A DNA stretch of 64,000 nucleotides from positions 806,001 through 870,000 of the forward strand of contig NHNW01000015.1 in the NCBI GenBank assembly GCA_002786025.1, given 5' to 3'. The notes beneath the pieces are model-generated. The model saw only the letters and a program-made list of their open reading frames with translations, had not been told where the DNA came from and made no database searches. Below are positions 44,476-57,553 of the stretch, piece by piece. Each line of letters opens with the position of its first letter. Position 1 is the first letter of the stretch. This DNA comes from Zasmidium citrigriseum. Taxonomy: Eukaryota > Ascomycota > Dothideomycetes > Mycosphaerellales > Mycosphaerellaceae. Both the position numbers and the translations under genes were made by a program.

Positions 44476-45899
44476 AATTACCTCCTCCTTAATATAAGCT
44501 ACCCTTAGCTTATTCGAAAACTATACGAAAAGTCGTTAAATCGTAGCTCGAAACTACTATTACTATCTAGGTTCTAGAAGATTTAATATAGTTACTAGGA
44601 AGGAGTATCTAGGTAAGCGTTATACCTAAAACGAGAGTCTATCGAAGGAGCGAAGTATAGTAACGCTCCTTTTAGTATAAAATACTACTAAATTCGTAGG
44701 GAATTAAACCTAATCGATTAATCGATATCGTTACGCCTATATAGGTTATACGACTAAAGGTATATTAATAAAAAGAACTAGCCGTCTAATTACTAGTACT
44801 AGATTAATAGCCTAGTAGTAAGTTCTTCGAGAATTATATATAAAAAGCGTACCTTCCTAATTTGTTTCTTAGTCGAAGACTAGTATTACTATACGGCTTA
44901 CTATATAGTAACTAGTCGTATAAAACTCTAGGTACGACTAGCTAGTATATTAAGTACTCTTTATACTTAATACTATATACTCTATATATATAAGAACTTT
45001 AAAAACTTTAAATATACTATTATAGCGCGTACTCGCTCCTTACGCGATACCCCTATGTCTTCTAGCGTCCCTACTTACGCTCGCGTACCCGCTATTACCT
45101 CCTACGCTTAGTACCTAAGTTACCTTTAAGCTAGTAATTTTTCTTTACTATTACTTAAAGTTAATTTTTTACTAATACCTTTATAGATAGTACGCCTAAG
45201 AACTATACCTATAACGCGGTCTTTAGCGGTACTCCTACTAAGTATTAGCGCTATAAGAGCGTTAAGTATAAGTACGTCGAGGTCGTTTCGCTTCTAGTAT
45301 ATAAGGCCTTTACTATAGTAGAGAGCGCTCGTACTACTTATAATACCTTAGTAGAGGAGAATCGTATACTAGAGGATAGTAGTTAGAAGGTAGCTTACTC
45401 TAATAAAGTTAGTATATTTTCTTTTAACTTCGTTAATCTTTCGTTTTATATACTAATAAGGTAATAGTCGCTATTACTCGTACTATAGTAGGTAAGGCTA
45501 TTATAGCCTTTAAGTAGACTCTATCTTAGTCGTAGGTAAAGCGTAAGCCTACTACTACTACTACTACTACCTCTACTATCGTTAATAGCGAGGCTATCGA
45601 GTCTATTACTTAGTCCCTTTAGGGAATCGCCGCTAGTATTCGTTAAGTAGGTCTTTTATCGTCGATTTATAGTTAAGACTTATACTAATTTATTTATAGC
45701 TTACTAGCTATATAGTAGGAGAGGAGGCTATTATAGCTATCGATAAGGCTATAGGTAAAGAGTAGATAGTTACTTTACCCTTACGTTCTACCTTTATAGC
45801 GCTTACCCTACGCTTTAGGTAGTCCCTTTAGGGATCTATAATAAAAGCTTCTTTATAACTTTAATCTTCTTAATTTCCTTCCTTTTTACCTTTACCTTC
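44476..45899. other. RIP-mutated non-coding stretch
   Basis: It probably includes the 3' part (UTR/LTR) of the old minus-strand chromovirus. The phrase tagtccctttaggga occurs twice (near 45613 and 45820), and there is an (act)n run near 45550-45575. No protein trace recognised. Confidence 0.4.
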
Positions 45900-46632
45900 G
45901 CTTTATAGTCTTCTCGAAAGCTTTAAGCTTTTCCTTCGAGTTTTTAAGATACTTAGTAGGTTCCTAGCTATTATATTCCTCTAGCTACCTACGCTACTAT
46001 ACTAAATATTAAGTCTTCTTCTTCTTCCTTCTTCGATTAAGAACCTTCTTAACTTCCTACTCGTTCTCCTTATCGGCGAGGGGTATATTATTCTCCTACG
46101 TTTCGCTAGTAGTATCCCTATACTAAGGTTCTAGTAGAGAGATATAGAAGATATTATAGATCTTAAAGTTCGAAAGTAGTACTAGGTAGTACGCCTACGC
46201 GCTACCTTATCTAATAATACGGTATAGGCCTAAGTACTTCGTAGCTAGCTTCTTTTTTAGTACCTTTAACTTTAAGTTCTTCGTAGATAGGAGTACCTAC
46301 TCGCCTACCTTAAAGCTCTAGTCCTTATAGCGTTTATTATAGTACTTAGCTTAGGTCTTAGATACGTATCGCTATCGTTACTATAGCGTCTTATATCGTT
46401 CTCGTAATACTTTCGCTATATCTTTCGCGGCTAGTACCTCCCTCGAAGGAAGCTTATCTCGAGATCCTAGTATTAGAGCTAGATAGATAGAAGGATTCTA
46501 GCTATTCGTAGCTATAAAGGGGCTTATATATAACGTAGCGTACTCGCTTACGTTATACGCGAATTCTATATATACTAGTAAACTAGCCTAGTCTTACTAT
46601 AATTCGATATAAAATATATAAAGGTACTACTT
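45900..46632 (-). pseudogene. Old chromovirus, 3' piece: integrase C-terminus and chromodomain
   Basis: Read on the minus strand, the integrase C-terminal part (IEFAYNVSEYATLYISPF, then YYNKRYKD.SFKVGE.VLLS and FKIYNIFYISLLEP) is followed by a chromodomain trace (EVKKVLNRRRKKKT.YLV, NLLSILKNSKEKLKAF). It stops exactly at the 5-bp duplication flanking the inserted element at 46633, and its continuation resumes at 54197. All stop codons are TAG/TAA. Confidence 0.75.
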
Positions 46633-46863
46633 TATAAGGATAGCTTTACTCTAATAAAGTTAGTCTAAGGGATACCTTAGGCGATAAGCCCGCGGAGCGC
46701 TAGCTTAGCGCCTATAGTGCTTTTTATACTATACTTTAGATACTCTTCCTTCCTTAGTTATTAGTCTAAGTCGTATCCGAGGGATACCTTTACCTACTAT
46801 CGTTTCTATAGCTATTCGCCTTCGTTACGTAATCTAGCCTACGTATCTAGGTAAAGCCTAATA
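46633..46863 (+). repeat. 5' LTR of the 7.6-kb chromovirus
   Basis: 231 bp, starts tataaggatagctttact and ends aaagcctaata. It matches 53961-54191 with three transitions. Confidence 0.93.
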
Positions 46864-46959
46864 TTCTAATAACTCTATATCCGTTCGGATCTAGCTATAC
46901 GGCGTAACGATAGCTATAAGACGGTAGAGAGGCGGTAATATACCTACTCTAAACCCTAG

Positions 46960-49900
46960 CCCTAACCCGGACGAGTAACTCTAAGATATCGAAGAATAGC
47001 TAGAGCTCGACTAACTCTAAGATAAACCGCCGCTAGTACTACCGCTTACTACTAACGATATCCGGGCTATTATCGAAACTATACTCGCCTAGGGCTAAGT
47101 AGCTATAGGTACTAAACGCTTACGAGCGCCGTCTAATAGCGACGACGAACCGTAGTCTTTAAGCTAGTAGGCTAATACGATAGGCCGTACCCTACCGATC
47201 CCGACTACCTATAACCCTCTTAAAGATAGCGAAGATAAGGATATACGATAGGTTCTCCCTATAGAGACGAGAATACAACTTATTACGCTCGAGAGGAACC
47301 TACGCCCTAGCGTACTAAAGGATTTTAGTAGGGGTAATATCGCCGCTACGAAAGAGTTTATTAGATCGTATAATACGGTCTTCGCTATATAACCTTATAT
47401 CTACTACTTCTTACGGGAGCGTTACGCCTATACTATCTCGTATCTTAAGGGACGAGTAGCTACTAATTAGGACTCCTTCGTATCGACGGAGGGACGAGAG
47501 CAATAACGCTAGTCTATCCTACGTACCTAGCTTATAGATTAAGTTAAGGACCCTATTAATCGATTAACAGATTTCGCGGTCTAGCTTTTTACGTATAAGT
47601 AAGGTATTAGCTAGCGGGTCGCTAACTTCGCTACGTATCTAGAGAACCTAGAACGAGAAGTCGATATAGAACCGTTTACCGAGAAATAGCGGTTATACTT
47701 ACTTATCGCTAGTATTACCTAGGCTTTACAAACGGAACTCCTTCGCTAAGGATCTCTTCTACTTAAGAGGATAGAACTCCTCCTACTTCTTTCTTGTCTT
47801 AAAGGAACCCTTTACCGACCTTCGTAAGATAAGGATAAAGATAAGGATAAGAAGCCGAACCCTAAGGGTAACGCGGGCGGTTTAGGGAATAGACCTTCTT
47901 AGCGCTAAGGTAACGATCGTCTATAGTTCACCCTACGTATAAATAATAGACCCTAGCGAGGAGCCGGCGCTTCGAACGCGAATCGTACACCTATTAGGAA
48001 CTAGAATTAAGATAATACCTACTTTAACTACGGTAAACTAGGCTACTAGGCTAAAGACTACTACTAACCGAAAAAAGACTAGTCCTAGTTACTACTACCT
48101 CTACGTACCTAGGACTAGGAGAATCGAAGGAGGAAGCTAGTAAGCCGCTAGTTTTACGCCGCGTTTACGCTAACATCGAGCTCGGTTAAGACGACGCTAC
48201 TCCTCCTATTAAGGCTTCCGGACTTATAGATTCGGGAGCCGACTATAACTTTATATCGTAGAAGTTAGTACTATCGTACCGCCTTTATATCGATAGATAC
48301 TCGATTATAAGGGCGCGGACTATTTTTAACTAGGAATATCGATCCCTAGGTATATACCGCCTTAATATTAGAACCTCTAATAGTACTAACTAGAAGCTAG
48401 ATAGCCGCTAGCGTTTCGAAGCTATTAAGATAGATAAACCTTCTATCCTTCTAGGCTGCCTATAGTTATTCTAATACAACCCTATTATTAACTAGAGGAA
48501 CGTAACCTTCCGGTTCCCCGACGGCGGGTAGAAAGCGGTTATTATAGACCCCGAGGATTTCGCTATTAAGATCGAAGGCGAGCTATATATATACGCTATC
48601 GTCCTAGACTAGCGTAATATAGACGACGACGACGGACCGCCGGATATACGACTAGTCCCCGCTTAGGCTAAGGACTACGCGGATATCTTCGACTATAAGA
48701 AGGCTACCTCTATACTAGATAGTATACCTTACGATTATACTATCGAGGTATAAGACGGTAAGTCGCCGCCGTACGGACCGATTTACCCCTTAAGTTTAGA
48801 ATAGCTTAAAGTTCTTCGAGTATATATACTCGAGAACGTAAAGCTAGGTAGACTCTAGCCTTCTACTAGCCTAGTAGGCGCCTCTATCCTATTCGTACCT
48901 AAGAAGGATAGCGGCCTACGACTCTACGTCGACTACTACGGTTTAAACGCGATTACTACTAAGAATAGGTACCTTCTTCCCTTAATTTCCGAATTACTTA
49001 ATAGGTTATAGGGTACTAAGTACTTTACGAAGATTAACCTTCGTAATGCTTATTATCGTATTCGAATCCGCCTAGGCGATAAGTAGAAGATAGCTTTCTA
49101 CTACTAATACGGCTACTTTAAGTACGTTATTATACCCTTTAGCTTAGCTAACGCGCTAGCTACCTTTTAGGCGTATATAAACTAGTGCCTTACTAGATTA
49201 GTAGACAACTTCTATATTATCTACCTTAATAATATTCTTATCTATAGCTTAACGCTAGAGGAATACTAGCGATACGTTAGGGAGGTCCTAGCGAGGCTAC
49301 GTAAATACAGCTTATACGCTAAACCCTCGAAGTATACTTTCGAAGTTTAGAAGATCGACTTCCTAGGATACGTCGTAACGCTAGAGGGAATCTCGATAGA
49401 ACCCGAGCGTATTACGAGTATCCTCGAATAGCCTACTCTAATAAACCTTCGGGAGCTATAGGTGTTCCTAGGCTTTACGAACTTCTACTACTAGTTTATC
49501 GAAGGCTATACGCGAGTAGTAGGGCCTATAATAGACCTCCTCGCTACTTCGAAGAAAGGAGCGACTTACTTCCCTATAGGTAAAGAAGCCCTCGAGGCGT
49601 TTTAGACGCTAAAAACCCGCTTTACGATAGCGCCTATCCTCGCTTATTTCTTAAAGGATATAGATACGAGGATCGAGACTAACGCCTCTACCTTCGCTAT
49701 CTTAGGTATTCTAGTATAGCTCGTATCGACGGATAAACGCTAGCTAAACGACAAGTACTAGTATCTAATCGTATACTACTCCCGTAAAATAAAGGGAGCC
49801 GAGTTAAGGTATTATACCTATAATTAAGAGCTTCTCGCTATCGTTAAGAGCGTAAGATACTAGCGTTAATACGTCTTATCTTATAAGGACGTTATTCCTA

Positions 49901-52380
49901 TAATTACGGATTACGATAACCTTAAGTACTTCCGTACTACGAAGACGCTATCTTCTCGCTAGGCTAGATATAGCGAAGAGCTAGCGTAGTACGATATCTA
50001 GATTATCTATCGCTAAGGGAAAAAGAACCCTATAGATAGACTCTCGCGACGCCCTAACTATAAGCTAGAGGACTACGTAGAAGCGACTATAATAATGTTA
50101 CTAATCTTATAAAGTATAATCTACGAAGAACGGGACGCTAACGTAAACCTAGCGGTTACCTAGGGTTAAGCCTAGTCTCTAGATTCTCTTTTACGTACTA
50201 CTAGTAGTAAGGAAGGGCCGTAAGTAGTCCGAGCGTTTAGCGAGTATAAAACTCGGAACGTTAACGTAAACTTAGCGATTACCCGGAGTTAAGCGTAGTC
50301 TTTAGATTCTCCTTTACGTACCGCTAGTAGTAAGGAAAGACCGTAGGAGGTCCGAGCGCTTAACGAGTATAAAACTCTCGCTTAGCAGCTGAAGTTTTCT
50401 AATTAATAGGCGTATACCTCTAGAATAAACGAGTACCTAATAGTCCGCCGTCGGGTAGCTCGGATAGATAGCGAGCCGCTAGAGGAGCGAACGATAAACG
50501 ACGGACGGTCGTTAGGCTCAATTATAGCCTTATAGGAAGAGACTAGGTTAGGCTCTACTATAGTACCCCTAATTCTAGGCGATTAGCGTTACGACGGTAA
50601 TACGCTAGGGTTACGAAGTAACGCCTACGGGAGTATAAAAGCTTCTAGTACTAAGGGATTAATATCTACTATACTAACTCGAAGAGACGGGAAGGCGCTG
50701 TCGACCCGCGCTAGTTACGCTAGGTATACTTCGAGGAGGAGAGTAATAGAGTACGTAAAGGGAGAAAGCTATTACTTAGATATACCGTTAACGTTATTAA
50801 CGCTAATTAAAGAGGCCTAACGGAGGGACGCCTTTACTCTTAAGAAGTTAAGATAGCTTAACGCTAGGGAAGAGTAGACGGAGTCGGCTAGCGTATCGCT
50901 AGCGTAGAGCCTAAGCCGCGATAGCGTACTTCTCGCTAATAGCCTCGTATTTATCCCTAAGGATCTAGCTCTAAAGGCTAAAATTATAGAACGTAACTAT
51001 AATAATCTAAGCGCGGGTTACTTTAGAGAAGCTAAGTTAGAAAAGGCTTTACGCCGTAAGTACTACTAGCAAGACCTTACTAAAGATATCTAGACGTATA
51101 TCGAGCGTTACGACGTCTACTAGCGTAATAAGTACAAGACGTATAAGCTATATAGCGAGTTAAGCTTATTATAAATACCCGAGCCTAATAAGATACTATC
51201 TTACTAGAGTATAGACTTTATCGTTAGCTTACTGCTAGCGCAAAGCTAGAGAGGAGTCGTCGATACGATCCTTATTATTATTAATAGGCTTTCTAAGCTA
51301 TCTATCTTCGTACTAGTAGATTCTACTATTACGGCTACCGAGCTTACCGACGTTATTAAGAAGGAGTTAATTACGCGGTTTAGTTTACTAGTATTAATCG
51401 TTTCCGATCGAGGTAGCCTATTTACTAGTTCCTTTTAGTCTTTACTACTATAGAGATAGAAGGTAAAACGCTAGCTTTCTACCGCCTTCCACCCGTAGAC
51501 CGATAGTTAAACGGAACGAATAAATTAAATATTAGAAACCTATCTATAATACTTTATTAACTACTACTAAGACGACTAGGCGTATTAGCTAATATAGGCT
51601 AAGTTCGTATAGAATAACGCCTAGTACGCTTCGCTAAAGTTAACCCCGTTTTACGCCGTATATACGAAGTATATATAAGCGCCTAGTAACGAGGACGTTA
51701 CTACGGGAGAGGGAGATAAACCTCTACCCCCTATAGTTAAGGAACGAGCTAAATAGCTAGTAAAGGTCCGAGAGGAGCTACGAGAAAACCTAGTTTACGC
51801 TAGCGAGTACTAAGCGAAGTACTATAATAAGAAGTATAAACCCCGCTTATTTAAAGCTAGCGATAAGGTAATATTAAGCTCGTAAAATCTTCGCTCCTTA
51901 CAGCTAAAGAAGAAGTTTAGCGCTAAATTCGTTAGACCTTTCGAAGTACTAGAACGAGTTAGCCTTTAAGTATACCGCTTAAAGCTACCGATAAGCCTAC
52001 GAGCTATCTACCCTATATTCTATATATCGCTACTCGAACTATATTACGAAGGCGACGGCGTATAGCCGCCGCTAGAGGAGATTAACGGCGCCGAAGAATA
52101 TTAAGTCGAAGAGATACTTAAGAAAGGCTAGAAGAAAGGAAAGGCTTATTAGCTTATTAAATAGAAGGGCTACGGCTATAAGGAAAATACCTAGAAGCTA
52201 GCGGAAAACCTACGAAACGCTAGCGAGGCGCTAGAAACCTTCCTTAAGAAAAACCTAACTCTTAACACTTTAAAGAAAAGGAAAGATAGTAAGACTAAAA
52301 ATAGTAAAGACTTAGGACTACCTAAAAAACGGCTACGCGTAAAGCTAGCGTAACGCTATCGCTAATATAGAGGGCCGAAG
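46960..52380 (+). pseudogene. gag-pol of the 7.6-kb chromovirus
   Basis: Parts in order: gag (about 46960-47950), zinc knuckle (about 48018-48070), protease with a preserved DSGAD site (48228-48243), reverse transcriptase (about 48880-49480; [20 protein letters not shown]), RNase H (about 49650-50050), integrase (about 50930-51960; GVVDTILIIINRLSK) and a C-terminal chromodomain (about 52090-52250; EEILKKG...LAENLRNASEALETF). The catalytic tyrosine-x-Asp-Asp box now reads YLNN (near 49225), as expected when both TGA-containing steps are RIP-mutated, and many Gln/Trp codons are stops. Non-functional. Confidence 0.88.
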
Positions 52381-52406
52381 CCTAGATATAGAAGAACGCC
52401 TAAGAA

Positions 52407-53483
52407 CTAATTATTATCTTAACCCTTAGCTATCTCCTCGTTAGAATCGCTCTTCTAACTATCCCTAGCGGAACCCTCGCGAATCGCCGTCTCTATAGCT
52501 ATAACTACCTAATTAATATTTATTATCTCGACCTTTAGCGCGTTTAAGGCGCGAACGATCTCCCTACCCTACTACTTAATCGTATCCTCGATACGAACTA
52601 ACGAACTACTACTACTAGCCGCTAGCGTAAAGATAGCGTTACCCTAGCTTCCCTTCTTCTTAGGTATAGCCTAAGTGCCCTAACCCTCGCTATCCTTATA
52701 TATATACTCCTAGAACTTATTACGTACTACGAATATCTACTTAGCTAACTCTTTAGCCTCCTCTTTATCGATGCTACTATCCGCGAGGAACGCCGCTAAC
52801 TCGAAGTCTTTACGCGTACTAACTAAAGCGCGGACGAGCTAAGTAGTATACTCGTTAGGATAGAACTAGAAGGAGGTTAGCGAGTATAAAGCTAGGGGAA
52901 CGATAGAAGAATATACTAGCTTATACGCCTTATTAGTAAGCGAGTAGAGGAAGTACTTAACGTAGCTAGGCTTCTTCTTAGTATACTTTAGCGAGGTAAA
53001 GTTAGCGTAACTATCGTAGTACGCCTTATAGGCGAACTAGATCTAGCGAGTAAGGTAGGAGAGGTATACGGTAACGTCCTACTCGACGGCGTTCTCGGCG
53101 AGGCTACGGATTCTCGCCTTCGATAAGCTAGCGTAGTTGGCGGCGTCTAGCTTAGGTTTCTCGTTAAGGATAGCTAGGTAGCCCTTCTTCGTAAAGCCGT
53201 CGGGCGCGTAAGCGTCGCGGTAGTCGGGATACGGCTTATTATCTTAGTTCTTAATAAAGGCCGCTATAACCTTAGGGGCGTAAGTAGAGGAACGCTCGGG
53301 GGTCGCTAGCTTATCGCGAGGGGCCGAGGCGAAGGCGCTACCGTTACTAACTATAATAGGTTAACTAAGGCTAGGGAAGGTAGGAGTAGAGAAGGTAGGC
53401 GTATTAGTAGTATTACCCTAGAGGGTAGCTAGCGTAATAGTAGTACTATTAAGGCTAGGGCCTTTAGGAGTCTCGTCGGACAT
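52407..53483 (-). pseudogene. Antisense ORF between pol and the 3' LTR
   Basis: A minus-strand frame of about 359 codons starts with an intact ATG at 53483 (MSDETPKGPSLNSTTITLAT) and is interrupted only by TAG/TAA codons that RIP can make from Gln or Trp; there is no frameshift. Recognisable stretches include FTKKGYLAILNEKPKLDAAN and KARIRSLAENAVE, and a run of helices rich in Lys/Glu follows. No family recognised. The other strand in this interval has no comparable frame. Confidence 0.6.
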
Positions 53484-53960
53484 AATAACGTTAATAGGCG
53501 TAAAGCTAGCGATATTAATAGTATTGTTATAGTAAGGCTTAAAGCCGGCGGGTAGAAGAGGAGAAGAGCGGAGCGAGGAGAGAAGACGGCGAGGCGTAGG
53601 GGGCGGGCGGTTATTAAGAGCTTAAAGGAAGAAGATTCTTCTAGCTAGTAGAAGTTCTCTTATACCCTCGCAGCCTACGTACGAAGCCGGCTTATTACGC
53701 GCTTTACTATCTTTACGAGTAAGTAAAGGAAAGATAGGTAAAGTTTATTCCCTTTCTATAGAGAGGTTACGAGCTTCGCTAGCTTACTACCGCGAAACCG
53801 CTATATCTAATACTAGATTTTATATCTAAGTAAATAGACGAAACCTTACCTAACTCCGTACTTAGACCCCGCGCGGGTTTATAGCTTATTAGCGGCGGAC
53901 AGCCGGCGCTATAGATATCTATATAACGATAGGGTTATCGTCTAGGGAGGAGGAGGCAAT

Positions 53961-54191
53961 TATAAGGATAGCTTTACTCTAATAAAGTTAGTCTAAGGGA
54001 TACCTTAGGCGATAAGCCCGCGGAGCGCTAGCTTAGCGCCTATAGTGCTTTTTATACTATACTTTAGATACTCTTCCTTCCTTAGTTGTTAGTCTAAGTC
54101 GTATCCGAGGGATACCTTTACCTACTATCGTTTCTATAGCTATTCGCTTTCGTTACGTAACCTAGCCTACGTATCTAGGTAAAGCCTAATA
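53961..54191 (+). repeat. 3' LTR of the 7.6-kb chromovirus
   Basis: 231 bp, pair of 46633-46863. It follows the purine tract at 53944-53960. Confidence 0.93.
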
Positions 54192-54196
54192 TACTT

Positions 54197-57100
54197 AAGG
54201 CTCTAATTAGTACGTTCTATCTAACTATCTATCTAAGGGTAGAAGGCTATACTTAGCTTATAAGTTATACGCGCTTCGAAGTAGAACTCTATCTAGTACT
54301 CGCTAGTAAAGATAGAGCCTCTATTAGAGATAATACTATTTAGTATACTAAATCGCCTTACGATTATAGTACTTAGAACCTACGCGAGGCCTATAGCGTC
54401 GATAGTCTTATTAACTAGAATATAATAGTATATCTTACTATATCTATTAATAACTATAAGGATCGTATCGTAGACGACGCCGTTAAGTATACTTAGCGGC
54501 AAATCTATAATAAAGTCTATAGTTAATTCTTACTAGGGACTATTAGAGAAAGGTAGAGAGGCTAATTCGCTATATAGACGATAGCGTCTCGCCTTTATTC
54601 TCTAATAAATCCTATAGACTTAATAATATTAAGTAATATCTTTAGAGATATCTAGCTACTAGTATTTTCGTATAAGTAACGCCTATATCTTAGCTTTACT
54701 AAAATACTTAGCTAAAGGATAATTATAGTATATATATAATAACTACGTAACTAATATTCTATTATTAGGTACGTATACGAGACTATTCTTATATAGTATA
54801 CTATTAACGATCGAGTACTTACGTCTGGAAAACTATAAAGCCGAGCTAGAATAAGCCGAGTAAGCCGAGGTAAGCCGGGGTAAGTAGAGTAAGGCGAGGT
54901 AAGAAAGACTAAGTAGAACGAGATAGAGTAAGAGAGTTACTTCTAATTTTACTATTCCTACTACCTAGACCTAAAATCTTTTAATATAGGCTTGCTCTAC
55001 GTAAAATTCTTAGTAATTTTAATATAGAAAGTTACCTAATTAGGTAAGCCGTTATAAAGATATAAAGGGTTAGAGATTTAAGCTACTCTTAATTTACCTC
55101 TAAATATCTTTTTAATCTTACTAGTTATAACTATATAATGTACTAGAGACCTATAGATATTTACTTATAGATTATAGATATAAGGTTAGAATTTCCTATT
55201 TAGGTAATATACGCTTAATAAAGCTTAAATCTAGTTAAGACGCTAACGCTAATAACTTTATATCTAGTTTACTTATAACTAGGATTTTTATATATATAAA
55301 TAGCCCTAGATTAGGTCTATACAACTATATAATTTAAGTAGCTATATACGTACTAGATAGAAAGTTATTAAAGGTAGAAGTTTCCTTAAGAAAAGAGTAG
55401 AGTTTAGGTTCGGCTTTTGAAATTTCGCTTATTAAGCGGGATTTTCAGGGTCTAAGAAAGCGACAAGTACGAAGTTAGGGTACTCCCTCGAGCGAGCTTA
55501 AGCTACTTAGTAGGCGAAAATTCGTAGATAAGCTACTTAGGGTCTAGTAAGGATTCCGAGGGAGCCGAGCTAGTCGAGCTAGCTAAGCTACTTACCCCTA
55601 CTCGGCCCTTCGGTTTTCTAGACGTAAGCGTCTCTAATAACTCGCCTAGGTTATAGTCTTCTTACTATATTAACCTAGTTATCTCGCTAGCGTCCTACTA
55701 GACTTTCTTATAGAGCTTCTATACTTTAGAATTATACTCCTATAATACCTAAATTACTATAAGAATTATCTCTAATAGATTCTCGTATAGGTTTTTAGCT
55801 TCTACTATAGTAGTTATAACTTATATAGGAAGCTTAAGAGACTTATAGGTAATAGCCTTATAAGACCTATCCTACTATAACGATCCTTTATATAGCCTTT
55901 AGTATATTAAAGCTACTCGCTTTATACCTAGGTTATAATCTTCTTCTAGCGAAGACTACGCTTCTAGCTTCGTCTAAAGGCTAGAGAGAAAGTAATTTAT
56001 ATACTATATCTCTTTTACGTAGTCTAGTCGTCTCGATAGCGCGTTAGCTAGGTTCTTCGTTCTAGCGTAATACTTAATAATAAAGTTATATAGTATAAGA
56101 AATATTGCCTATTAAGCTTATTAACTGTTAAGTTACTTAACCTTTATAAATCCCTTAAGATTTATATAATTAATAATTACGCGAATTATATACGAAGCGC
56201 CTTTAAGGTATAGTCTCTACTACTTAAATACTTTAATAACTACTAGTAGCTCCTAGTTATAAGTCTCGTAGTTATATTTAGTAGAGGAAATTTTCCTCGA
56301 CTAGTAGGTAATAGAATACTATTAATCCTTAAAAAGCTACGAGAGTATACCTTCTAGGGTAAACGTACTCGCGTTAGTTTTAACTTATAGAGTTAGACTA
56401 AGGTCGAAATATTAAAGGATAGGAGCCTTAGTAAACCTTTACTTAAGACTATAAAACGCTTAGTCTTTACTATTAGTCTACGTAAGAGGACTACTCTTCT
56501 AACCTTTTAGAAGGCCTATTAATAGACTAATAATTTTCGAGTACTATTAAATAAATCTCTAATAGAAGTTAGCGAATCTAAGGAACTACTATACCTTATA
56601 GAAACTCTTTAGTATTAGCTAGTCCGCGATTACGTTAACTCTACGTTTATCTATCGAGACGCTACCTAGGGTTATAATAAATCTAAGAAACTCGACTAAT
56701 TTTTAGAAGAATAAGTACTTTAAACGTTATATATAGAGGGCGTACTTACGTAGCCTCTATATAATAGTTCGTACGTATCTTATATACTCTTCGCGTATCT
56801 TACTATATATAAGGATATTATCTAAATATATAATATAAATAGTATTAATTAGGCCTAAGAGAGTACTATTAATATAGGCTTAAAAAGTCGTAGGTATATT
56901 AGTAAGCCTAAAAGGTATTACTAAATACTCGTAGTAGCTATATCGCGTACGAAACGCTATCTTCTACTTATTACTCTTCTTAATAGGGATATAGTAGTAG
57001 GCGTCTATAAGATCGAGTATCGTAAACTATTTAGTACCTATAAGTCTATCTAGCGTCTTACTAATAAGGGGTAGTAGGTAATAATTCTTAATAGTAATTT

Positions 57101-57353
57101 TATTTAATCCTCAATAGTTAATATAGAGGCGTAATTTCCTATTCTTCTTAGGAACGAATAGGATTAGCGTACCTACTTCGCTTATACTTCGCTAGATCTA
57201 CCTATTCTTTAATACCTTCTCTAGATATTCCCTTAGGGCTTCTAGTTCTACCTAGGAATATTAATAGAGAGGCTTAAATAGAGGCTTCTTACCTAGCTCT
57301 ATATTAATCGTATAGGTATACTTAGTAGGAACCTTATATACTAACTACGTATC
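54197..57353 (-). pseudogene. Old chromovirus, main piece: RT, RNase H, integrase core
   Basis: Continuation of the minus-strand element broken at 46632. From high to low coordinates: protease/RT linker and RT (about 57300-56300), with the catalytic box reading YLDN at 56810-56845, RNase H (about 56300-55650), then integrase core (about 54700-54200; LTIDFIIDLPLSILNGVVYD, TILIVINRYSK). It is interrupted by an 803-bp inverted-repeat element at 54822-55624 and cut at 57353 by another chromovirus. It has the lowest residual CA/TG content of the retroelements here, consistent with greatest age. Confidence 0.78.
54822..55624. mobile_element. 803-bp TA-flanked inverted-repeat element (Tc1/mariner-like MITE)
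   Basis: Ends are inverted (cgtctggaaaact at the left; the reverse complement of ggttttctagacg, cgtctagaaaacc, at the right; 11 of 13 match), flanked on both sides by TA, the target of Tc1/mariner transposases. It lies inside the old chromovirus. No transposase trace is visible. The interior starts with short tandem units related to gtaagccgag. Its left end retains a TG although surrounding sequence has none. Confidence 0.72.
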
Positions 57354-57553
57354 TATTACGGATTAAGCTCCTTTATAGCTAGCCTTTCTTATTAATACCT
57401 AAGGTATATATCGAGTTACGTAATACGGGTTACGTAACCTATAAACCTTATTTCGTTTCGTCTTAACTTTATAGATAGACTTCCTTCCTTACGCGCTATT
57501 AAAATAGATTAGCTAGTTATTTACTTAATCCTTCCTTTTATTAGATTCTAATA
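57354..57553 (+). repeat. 5' LTR of the 6.6-kb chromovirus
   Basis: 200 bp beginning tattacggattaagctcc and ending attctaata. It matches 63796-63995. Confidence 0.92.

Larger units (their letters stand above)
46633..54191 (+). mobile_element. Full-length Ty3/gypsy chromovirus, 7,559 bp, RIP-inactivated
   Basis: Two 231-bp LTRs (46633-46863 and 53961-54191) differ at only three positions, all transitions, and are flanked by the perfect 5-bp duplication TACTT (46628-46632 and 54192-54196). LTR ends read TA...TA, the expected RIP product of TG...CA. A purine tract (gggaggaggaggcaat) precedes the 3' LTR. The element is inserted into the minus-strand old chromovirus. It retains a scattering of CA/TG sites that its host sequence lacks, so it is probably younger. 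Confidence 0.92.
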
